A stretch of DNA of 39,359 nt from Bacillota bacterium. GTDB lineage: Bacteria > Bacillota > UBA994 > PWPR01. The position numbers and the translations under genes are program-made. Shown piece by piece: positions 32,482-38,472 of this stretch (positions are counted from its first letter, which is position 1; every line of letters begins with the position of its first letter). The notes under the pieces were generated by a model. That model made no database searches. It was not told the DNA's origin and saw only the letters and a list, made by a program, of their open reading frames with translations. The stretch lies in the NCBI GenBank assembly GCA_028280325.1, contig JANQLZ010000020.1:1-39359 (forward strand), given 5' to 3'.

Positions 32482-34015
32482 AATTGGCCGGCTGATACCC
32501 ACTTCTATTGAAGGCATTGGCCAGCTTAGGATATATGGCCAAATTGACACTGAGGAATCAGGGTTTGAGAAACCAGCAGAAATTAGAAAAACCAACCGAT
32601 CAGAAAAAAAATTATTGCAATCTATCGAACAGGCCCTGGATATGACCTGTCTTGCTGATGGAATGACAATCTCATTTCACCACCATTTAAGAAATGGTGA
32701 CAGCGTATTAATGCAGGTTGTTGAAGCTATAGCTCAAAAAGGGATTAAAGACCTGACCATCTGCTCTTCCTCTTTAACCAAAGCTCACGAAGGTCTGATT
32801 GATTATATTAAATCCGGTGTTGTTACCGGTATCCAGACCAGTGGGCTAAGAGGTCAGCTGGCCAGAGAAGTGACTGAGAACTGTATTTTACCCAAGCCGG
32901 TTATTTTTCGTACCCATGGGGGCAGAGCCCGCGCTGTAGAAGCCGGAGAAGTAACTATTGACGTTGCCTTTATAGCCGCCTCGTGCTGCGATGAAATGGG
33001 TAATATGAACGGTAAGCTGGGTCCTTCTGCTTTTGGTTCTATGGGCTACCCAATGGTTGATGCCCAATATGCCCGCCAGGTTGTGGCTATTACAGATAAT
33101 CTGGTCCCCTACCCGGCCTCACCTGTCAGCATTCCAGAAACCCTGGTTGACTATGTTGTACAGGTAGACAGTATTGGGGATAATTCTCTGATCAGTGCCG
33201 GTGCTACTAGAATGACCAAAAGCCCCAGAGAACTGTTGATTGCTGATTACGCCTGCCAGGTATTGATTCATTCTGGCTATATAAAGAATGGTTTTTCCTT
33301 TCAGGCCGGCAGCGGAGGTGCTTCTCTGGCGGTGATCAAATCGCTGAAGGACTATATGAGTGCCCAAAACATAACAGCCTCATTTGCTTCCGGAGGCATT
33401 ACCAGCCACCTGGTTTCTTTATTAGAAGAAGGTTTTTTTGAGTGCCTGCTCGATACTCAAACCTTTGATCGCTTGGCTGTAGAATCGTTTATGAAAAACC
33501 CTCGACATATCGAAATGTCGGCATCCAGATATGCTAACCCTGGGGCCAAATCCTGTGTAGTTGACAAACTGGATATTATGATTTTATCGGCGACTGAGGT
33601 AGATACCAAGTTTAATGTCAATGTAATGACTACTTCAACCGGAATAATCATGGGCGCTCAGGGTGGGCACCCAGACACCGCCGCTGGAGCTAAACTAAGG
33701 GTGGTAGTTACCCCGCTAATCAGAAAGAGGATTCCAATTATTGTGGAAGATGTCATGACGGTAGTGACTCCAGGAGAGCATATCGATGTAGTTGTAACCG
33801 AAAGAGGCATAGCTGTCAATCCCAAACGCCAGAACTTATTGGCCAGACTACAAAAGACCAGCCTGCCGCTGATGAAAATCGAGGAATTAAAAAACCTGGC
33901 CGAGCAATTTACCGGTAAACCCCAGAAAATTAAGCTTGGTGAAAAAATTGTCGGGATTATTGAGTACCGGGATGGCAGTGTGATTGATGTCATTCATGCT
34001 ACTGCTGAACGCTAG
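32462..34015 (+). CDS. citF: Citrate lyase alpha subunit (citrate:acetyl-ACP transferase)
   Basis: A 517-residue CoA-transferase-type subunit that exchanges acetyl for citryl on the acyl carrier protein. Typical segments: ISFHHHLRNGDSVLMQVVE, FRTHGGRARAVEAGE, ASCCDEMGNMNGKLGPSAFGSMGYPMVDA, FQAGSGGASLAV, and near the end VVTERGIAVNP. The start MIYKKNKIGRLIP at 32462 has GGAGG six bases upstream; an earlier in-frame ATG lies inside citE without a site. The ligase (citC) and prosthetic-group genes (citX, citG) do not follow; the gene is succeeded by hairpins and repeats. Confidence 0.95.
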   Translation: MIYKKNKIGRLIPTSIEGIGQLRIYGQIDTEESGFEKPAEIRKTNRSEKKLLQSIEQALDMTCLADGMTISFHHHLRNGDSVLMQVVEAIAQKGIKDLTICSSSLTKAHEGLIDYIKSGVVTGIQTSGLRGQLAREVTENCILPKPVIFRTHGGRARAVEAGEVTIDVAFIAASCCDEMGNMNGKLGPSAFGSMGYPMVDAQYARQVVAITDNLVPYPASPVSIPETLVDYVVQVDSIGDNSLISAGATRMTKSPRELLIADYACQVLIHSGYIKNGFSFQAGSGGASLAVIKSLKDYMSAQNITASFASGGITSHLVSLLEEGFFECLLDTQTFDRLAVESFMKNPRHIEMSASRYANPGAKSCVVDKLDIMILSATEVDTKFNVNVMTTSTGIIMGAQGGHPDTAAGAKLRVVVTPLIRKRIPIIVEDVMTVVTPGEHIDVVVTERGIAVNPKRQNLLARLQKTSLPLMKIEELKNLAEQFTGKPQKIKLGEKIVGIIEYRDGSVIDVIHATAER

Positions 34016-34025
34016 CTAAACGATT

Positions 34026-34255
34026 GGCTGGCGGTGGTTTGGCAATTGTATTTAGCGGGGCATAATCTCCATGGAGGCAATTTCTTTATATAGAAATATA
34101 TGCAGGGAACGCATTTCATGCGTTCCGATTGTACATTATTGCAAAATGAGGGGCGATACAAGATCGCCCCCAAAACAATAGTTCAAGCTATTTATTTCAG
34201 CAATCGTTCAAGCTACGTTCATGCTATCGTTTATGCTATTGTTCCAGCAATTGTA
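34026..34255. repeat. Left border block of the repeat island
   Basis: Contains, in order: GGCTGGCG...GGCAATTGT...GGGGCA...CCATGG (34026-34074), related to 35882-35944; a perfect 9-bp hairpin GGAACGCAT-TTC-ATGCGTTCC (34106-34126); a perfect 8-bp hairpin GGGGCGAT-ACAAG-ATCGCCCC (34150-34170); and five imperfect copies of GTTCAWGCTA (34181, 34206, 34217, 34229, 34241), the last three at 12-base intervals. It starts just after citF; the hairpins may also act as its terminator, though no T-run follows. Confidence 0.65.
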
Positions 34256-34272
34256 AAGCACAGCCCCACATC

Positions 34273-35088
34273 TTACTGGCTACCGGCAATTGGTATCTGC
34301 ACCTCTGTCAAGTAATCCTTTGGATTCTTCTCATTCCAGGGTCCTTTAATAGGAACCTGGCGAGCATTGCCGCTGATTGTGTAGCCGTTCTCTTCAATCC
34401 ACTTTCCTAAACAGCTGAAGGCCTTAGACATGTTTTTGTAATCGCCGGAGATTAAAACACTGGCAGCCTGCTCGATAGGAGCTGTCTCTTTAAATGTAAA
34501 ACCCTGTTGACTATTTAACAGTTCGTCTACACCCAAAAACACTTCAACATCCACGGCATTTTCTTTGTATTCGGGATCATGATAGATTGTAAACATTGAG
34601 TTATTAGTCTTTACCCTGTTTTTCTGAACAAATTCCCCCAACTTACTCCACAATAACCCTTCTGCACTGTAAGAAGGAATAGTTTCCCTAAGCGAAATGA
34701 CCTTGTAGGAAGGTATTGACTTTACTGTAACCTGATAAGTCATATATAGATGCTCCTTTTTGAGATTTTTGATACAGTCGTTGATTCGTTTCAACCTTTG
34801 TTTCTCATTACTAATTTTAGTCTCAACCTCGGTCTTCTTCTGATTCAACATAGCTCTGAAATCCTTATCAGACTGAGCATTAATCGCTTCGGCAATCTCC
34901 GTAACATTAAAGCCCATATCTCTAAGGGCAATAATCAGGTTAACTTTTTCAATTTGGGCAGCTGAATAATACCGATAACCAGTAAAATTATCGATTCTGG
35001 CTGGTTTTATCAAACCAACTTCATCGTAATATCTTAGCATGCGAATAGAGACCATCGTCAGCTTTGAGAAATCACCAATTTTAAACAC
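34273..35088 (-). CDS. MerR-family regulator with GyrI-like effector domain (BmrR type)
   Basis: About 271 residues. The winged helix opens FKIGDFSKLTMVSIRMLRYY and continues DEVGLIKPARIDNFTGYRYY (residues 2-42); a coiled-coil linker (about 80-115) follows, then a GyrI-like ligand-binding domain (about 118-271) of the type that senses lipophilic drugs in BmrR. A GTG at 35088, nine bases after AAGGAG, gives the canonical MerR start; TTG codons two and three positions earlier are closer to or inside the site. The promoter at 35131-35161 has the MerR signature of a 19-base spacer with a palindrome. No target gene other than itself is obvious, and the gene lies inside a repeat island. Confidence 0.88.
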   Translation of the reverse strand: MFKIGDFSKLTMVSIRMLRYYDEVGLIKPARIDNFTGYRYYSAAQIEKVNLIIALRDMGFNVTEIAEAINAQSDKDFRAMLNQKKTEVETKISNEKQRLKRINDCIKNLKKEHLYMTYQVTVKSIPSYKVISLRETIPSYSAEGLLWSKLGEFVQKNRVKTNNSMFTIYHDPEYKENAVDVEVFLGVDELLNSQQGFTFKETAPIEQAASVLISGDYKNMSKAFSCLGKWIEENGYTISGNARQVPIKGPWNEKNPKDYLTEVQIPIAGSQ

Positions 35089-35110
35089 CAAAATCAACTC
35101 CTTGCAGCAG

Positions 35111-35124
35111 GTAATTCGAATTAC
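35111..35124. promoter_or_regulatory. Perfect palindrome GTAATTCGAATTAC upstream of merR
   Basis: A 14-bp perfect palindrome sits in the merR leader, between the -10 box and the ribosome binding site. It could be a second operator or a chance symmetry. Confidence 0.35.
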
Positions 35125-35130
35125 TATCTC

Positions 35131-35161
35131 ATTGTAATGTCTGACATTATGTAAGAGTCAA
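35131..35161 (-). promoter_or_regulatory. MerR-type promoter and operator of the merR gene
   Basis: On the minus strand TTGACT (35156-35161) and TACAAT (35131-35136) are 19 bases apart, the over-long spacing characteristic of MerR-controlled promoters. The perfect 15-bp palindrome TAATGTCTGACATTA (35135-35149) lies in the spacer, where MerR dimers bind. This supports autoregulation. Confidence 0.75.
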
Positions 35162-35224
35162 GGGGGGGGTTAGGGCTTCGTTTTTACAGTGCCCCCATAA
35201 TTGGGCTTAGCTAGGCGTCGTACA

Positions 35225-35278
35225 CAAAAATTTTTCCATAGATATACTGCCTCGTATTATCTATGTAAAAAATTTTTG
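35225..35278. repeat. Hairpin repeat R1
   Basis: CATAGATA (35237-35244) pairs with TATCTATG (35258-35265), extended outward by CAAAAATTTTT with AAAAAATTTTTG. On the minus strand the apical segment reads ATACGAGGCAGTAT. Its tail (AATTCTG, GAGCCACATTATGCCC, then TTCGTCGTTTATT, to about 35341) matches the tail of R2. The sequence TTGGGCTTAGCTAGGCGTC just upstream recurs near 35839 as TTGGCTTAGCTAGGCGTC. Confidence 0.65.
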
Positions 35279-35416
35279 CTACTCCTTTATCTAAACCCAA
35301 TTCTGTGAGCCACATTATGCCCATCTCTTCGTCGTTTATTTACCCTTTCCTCGAGGAATCTCATAATTAGAGTTGAACTACTAGAGGTAAAATAGCCATG
35401 GGGACGGTTCGAGACC

Positions 35417-35634
35417 ACTGAAAAACTCTTAAATTAAATTTTTAAGTATAGTGCGCCAAAATATATATTAACTTTAATGGTGTTTTTAGGACGCAGTATG
35501 CCTATATTCTGGAGGCTGTTGAAAATGTTTGCTGTCAAGGCGCTAGGTTCTGCGCAAAAGGAGGCTATACGAGATAGTATGCCGAGTGCGCAAAGAACCG
35601 TATAACGCAGAGAGCGGACTTTTTCAGCAGCCTC
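35417..35634 (+). repeat. 217-bp repeat, copy 2, ending in a 123-bp near-palindrome
   Basis: Same outer ends and same 123-bp length as copy 1. Inner stem: GCGCA (35552-35556) pairs with TGCGC (35587-35591), continued by GGTTC/GAACC. Apical hairpin: GGC-T-ATAC, loop GAGATA, GTAT-GCC. Compared with copy 1, four of five pairs in the 5-bp core stem and the outer pair of the apical stem differ on both sides yet remain complementary. The direct repeat GGACGGTTC occurs at 35402-35410 and 35635-35643, flanking the whole unit. Confidence 0.8.
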
Positions 35635-35684
35635 GGACGGTTCTGTTGGCAAGTACTTTTGTACCAATACACCTTGTCAAAGCA

Positions 35685-35731
35685 AAAATCTGCTCAAAGA
35701 TATACTGATTGTTATCTTTGTCGCAGATTTT
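35685..35731. repeat. Hairpin repeat R2
   Basis: AAAATCTGC-TC-AAAGATA (35685-35702) pairs with TATCTTT-GTC-GCAGATTTT (35713-35731), 16 bp with a small internal loop. The tail to about 35795 matches the R1 tail (AATTCTGGAAGCCACGTTA, then TTCGTCGTTTATT). Confidence 0.7.
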
Positions 35732-35881
35732 CATTTTTTCTTGATCTATTCTCAATTCTGGAAGCCACGTTATGCCTTATGTTTCGTCGTTTATTAACTC
35801 TTTTCACGAAAGATTATATGCTCCAGTTGCTGAGTTTTATTGGCTTAGCTAGGCGTCATTCATATCGATTGTAGGGCAATA

Positions 35882-36010
35882 GGCTGGCGATTGTTTGGCA
35901 GTTGTTTGGCAATTGTGTTTAATAGTGGGGCAAAATTGCCATGGGGATGTTTTTAGAAAGCAAAAATCTGCTCAAAGATATACTACTCGTATTATCTTTG
36001 TCGCAGATTT
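35882..36010. repeat. Right border block with hairpin repeat R3
   Basis: 35882-35944 resembles 34026-34074 (GGCTGGCG...GGCAATTGT...GGGGCA...CCATGG). The hairpin at 35963-36010 has the same stem as R2 (AAAATCTGC-TC-AAAGATA with TATCTTT-GTC-GCAGATTT), but the apical segment on the minus strand is ATACGAGTAGTAT as in R1. The tail lacks about 45 bases present in R2: CTTGAT joins directly to TTATTAAC. Confidence 0.65.
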
Positions 36011-36100
36011 CACTTTTCCTTGATTTATTAACGTTGAAATCCATGTATATCACTAAAACCACCTTACACTGTTAGGCAGCCACCAATCAGAAAAACAATC

Positions 36101-36122
36101 GTTCATGCAATTGTTCATGCTA
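36101..36122 (+). repeat. Two more copies of the 12-base GTTCATGC repeat
   Basis: GTTCATGCAA (36101-36110) and GTTCATGCTA (36113-36122), 12 bases apart and in the same orientation as the five copies at 34181-34250 on the other side of merR. Confidence 0.55.
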
Positions 36123-36171
36123 TCGTCCCACAATCGATCACGTTTACAAAGTAAACCCGCACCGAATGTAG

Positions 36172-36657
36172 TTATTTCCTGCTGTGCCTTCCGGTAATCT
36201 CGGTTATCGTCAGTTTTAGTAATGTCAGGCGTGTTACTGCCTCGCCCATGCCGTTGATACGTTCAATGCGGGGTTTGGGATTGCTCTCCAGTTGATTGAC
36301 CATTGTGATCAGGGCAGCCTTGATTTCATCGGCCTCTTTTAATTCAGTAATAGTACCGTTTATAACTAAAGACTGATAGGAATGGTCACACATTCCATCT
36401 AAATAACCTTTATCTTCAATTATAGTTGCGCATACCTGTGGATTGGCACGAATAAAATCAAGTTTCACACCTTTTTGAGCACAGTGCATATAAATAACTT
36501 TTTCTGATTCATCATAACCGTAGCTTAAGGTTGCAATATAGGGTTCATTATCTTTGCACAGTGCCAGAGTAATGTATTTTCCAGCTGAAATAATTCTGTT
36601 AATCTCCTGGTCATCAGTAATCAACAGGTCTTTTCTTCTCATATGGTATTTGGGCAT
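36172..36657 (-). CDS. Pyridoxamine-5'-phosphate-oxidase-like split-barrel flavoprotein
   Basis: A 161-residue protein with the FMN-binding split-barrel pattern: N-terminal MRRKDLLITDDQEINRII, then GKYITLALCKDNEPYIATLSYGYDESEKVIYMHCAQKGVKLDFIRANPQVCATII, the arrangement found in NimA-like and general-stress pyridoxamine-oxidase relatives. GGAGA lies about eight bases before the ATG. Such proteins bind FMN, haem or F420, and the exact activity varies; some reduce nitroimidazoles. It lies at the edge of the repeat island and appears to be monocistronic. Confidence 0.8.
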   Translation of the reverse strand: MPKYHMRRKDLLITDDQEINRIISAGKYITLALCKDNEPYIATLSYGYDESEKVIYMHCAQKGVKLDFIRANPQVCATIIEDKGYLDGMCDHSYQSLVINGTITELKEADEIKAALITMVNQLESNPKPRIERINGMGEAVTRLTLLKLTITEITGRHSRK

Positions 36658-36787
36658 ATTCTTTTCTCCTCAATGTTTAATTAAGTAAATTGTAAAACAA
36701 TAATCTTCTGCTATGCTACTGCTACTCATTATTATATCACGCCTAAATAATATGCTGTGAACTAATAAACTACTTTGAAAAAGTGAG

Positions 36788-37399
36788 TTACTGATTTAAT
36801 AAAGATATTAAATTTGTAATTATCCTGGCTGTCAGACCCCAAATAATATGTTCTCCATAGTAATAAAAAGGCACATCAAAATAACCACGATTCCAGGAAT
36901 AATTTCTTCCGTTAGGTATTTTTTCATAGGGGAAATTATCGCTTGGATGGCATTTTACTTCCACCTGATAGTTATGAGGTATGGTGTCAGTAAAAAAGGA
37001 AAGAGGAACAGTAAAAAGTTTATCAACTTCAATCTGGCAGGGTTGCATTTCACTTAATCTGGCCTGAATGAAAGCAATTCCGGCGTGAACCGTTCTATGC
37101 TCTGATATGGTAGCAATATCCAGCTCGCCCAGCCAGTCAATCTGCTTTGTCAATATTCCCAGTTCCTCACTGGCCTCACGTAAGGCAGCCTGCTGCCAGG
37201 TTTCATTCAACTCAACCCTTCCTCCGGGAAAAGCTATTTCACCGGGCTGGCTTTTCAGATTACTGGAGCGTATCTGCAGCAGAAGGTGAAGCTGATTATT
37301 CACTTCAAGGAGCGGAACCAGTACTGCGAAATGAGTGTGATTGTTAAGATATCCTTCTTTTCTGTTGAGAAATATTTTTTTAACGGTAGAGATGTGCAT
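36788..37399 (-). CDS. CoA-diphosphatase-type Nudix hydrolase
   Basis: A 203-residue Nudix protein. The Nudix box is complete (GGRVELNETWQQAALREASEELGI, about 64-87), and it is preceded by LLLQIRSSNLKSQPGEIAFPGG, the signature of the UPF0035/NudL-PCD1 subgroup that cleaves coenzyme A to phosphopantetheine and 3',5'-ADP. The ATG at 37399 has a GGAAG-like site about ten bases upstream. It is divergent from ftn. CoA specificity is inferred from the motif. Confidence 0.85.
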   Translation of the reverse strand: MHISTVKKIFLNRKEGYLNNHTHFAVLVPLLEVNNQLHLLLQIRSSNLKSQPGEIAFPGGRVELNETWQQAALREASEELGILTKQIDWLGELDIATISEHRTVHAGIAFIQARLSEMQPCQIEVDKLFTVPLSFFTDTIPHNYQVEVKCHPSDNFPYEKIPNGRNYSWNRGYFDVPFYYYGEHIIWGLTARIITNLISLLNQ

Positions 37400-37502
37400 T
37401 TATTTCGCTTCCCATGGTATAATATTTTTATCATATAGATTAAGCTTGTTATACTAATATTAAGCTACCTGATATGAAATTGTCAAAAGATGAGGTGAAA
37501 AA

Positions 37503-38012
37503 ATGTTATCTAAAAAGCTAACGGACGCATTAAATGATCAGCTTAACTATGAACTATACTCTGGCCATGTGTATGTAGCAATGGCAGGCTGGTGTGCAGT
37601 TAATGATCTGCCTGGTTTTTCACACTGGCTGTTGATTCAAGAAGAAGAAGAACGGTTCCATGCTATGAAGTTCTTTAATTTTTTGACAGAGATGCAAGAG
37701 TCGCCAGTATTAGCTGGTATGCCTGACCCTGTGAATGAGTACAGCAGTCTCTCCGAAGTATTTGAAGAGGCTTTAAAACATGAGAAAGATGTAACAGCCC
37801 GTATTTACAACTTAATGGACATTGCTCATGATGAGCGTGAATATCGTACTATAAGTTTATTAAACTGGTTTGTCGATGAGCAAAGAGAAGAAGAAGATAC
37901 TTTTTCGGCGCTGCTGGCAGTAATAAAGAGAATTGAAGATAACGGTACAGAGATATATCAGCTCGATAAAGAGTTGGGTGCCAGGGTGTTTACCCCACCT
38001 GCCAACGAATAG
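37503..38012 (+). CDS. ftnA: Bacterial non-haem ferritin
   Basis: A 169-residue ferritin. The ferroxidase ligands fall exactly at the positions known for E. coli FtnA: E17, E50, H53, E94, Q127 and E130, with the third-site residues E49, E126 and E129 also present. It should oxidise and store iron as a 24-mer in the cytoplasm. GAGGTGAAA lies just before the ATG. The upstream stretch has a TATACT at 37450-37455 with a poor -35. The gene is monocistronic and closed by a strong terminator at 38061. Confidence 0.95.
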   Translation: MLSKKLTDALNDQLNYELYSGHVYVAMAGWCAVNDLPGFSHWLLIQEEEERFHAMKFFNFLTEMQESPVLAGMPDPVNEYSSLSEVFEEALKHEKDVTARIYNLMDIAHDEREYRTISLLNWFVDEQREEEDTFSALLAVIKRIEDNGTEIYQLDKELGARVFTPPANE

Positions 38013-38060
38013 TTGGGTAGAAAATAGCAACAACTAGTTACTTAAGTGAATAAAACTCAG

Positions 38061-38095
38061 GCTGCCTGTATTGTTGTAATACAGGCAGCTTGTCT
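38061..38095 (+). terminator. Terminator after ferritin
   Basis: A perfect 12-bp stem GCTGCCTGTATT / AATACAGGCAGC (38061-38072 with 38078-38089) with a 5-base loop, followed by TTGTCTGTT. It lies 49 bases after the ferritin stop. Confidence 0.85.
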
Positions 38096-38134
38096 GTTAT
38101 ATTAAGGGTGCTTTAACTACACCATATCCAACAG

Positions 38135-38174
38135 AAAAACCAGATTCTGACTAGAATCAGGTTTTTCTTTTTTT
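38135..38174 (+). terminator. Second strong intrinsic terminator
   Basis: AAAAACC-A-GATTCT (38135-38148) pairs with AGAATC-A-GGTTTTT (38153-38166) around the tetraloop GACT, followed by C and seven T. There is no gene between it and the ferritin terminator, so it acts as a backup or insulates the downstream peptide-transport genes. Confidence 0.85.
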
Positions 38175-38311
38175 ATTTCAAAATTCCAGTAACCTTAGAC
38201 CAGTATTATTAATAAATATACAGTAGGGTCTATTAAATATCTTTTTTATACTGCTAAAAACCAAGAAAAAGCCCTAAATCGCTGTTTTTTGTTGTTTTTT
38301 CATTTTTTCTA

Positions 38312-38340
38312 TTGCATATTTATAAATTATGATGTATATT
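38312..38340 (+). promoter_or_regulatory. Candidate promoter of the oligopeptide-binding protein gene
   Basis: TTGCAT (38312-38317) and TATATT (38335-38340) with a 17-base spacer lie about 130 bases before the ATG at 38469. The -10 matches five of six positions, the -35 three. The leader between holds a short frame (38401-38472) and a small GGCTC-AGA-GAGCC hairpin. Confidence 0.5.
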
Positions 38341-38400
38341 TATACAAATAAAAATGGTGCTTCATTTTAGAAAGAGGTGGTTGCCATAATTGGTCGGACA

Positions 38401-38472
38401 ATGGCTCAGAGAGCCGCTAATAGCAGTGCCTTTTCTAACTATACTATAAATTTTGGAGGAAAATACTCATGA
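38401..38472 (+). CDS. Possible 23-codon leader peptide overlapping the next gene
   Basis: A short frame, ATG at 38401 to TGA at 38470-38472 (23 residues, begins MAQRAANSSAF), ends in an ATGA overlap with the downstream lipoprotein start. The ribosome binding site is weak (GGTCGG, eight bases upstream). The strong GGAGGA for the downstream gene lies inside it. It may be a translated leader or a chance frame; the exact stop-start overlap is the only positive evidence. Confidence 0.25.
   Translation: MAQRAANSSAFSNYTINFGGKYS

Noticed and set aside
34181-34250. Tandem GTTCAWGCTA repeats as a possible CRISPR array
   Set aside because: The repeats are only 10-12 bases, imperfect and almost without spacers, and no cas genes are present.
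35512-35634. The palindrome as an integron attC site
   Set aside because: The ends lack the RYYYAAC/GTTRRRY core sites and no integrase gene is nearby, although the conserved-end, variable-stem pattern is similar.
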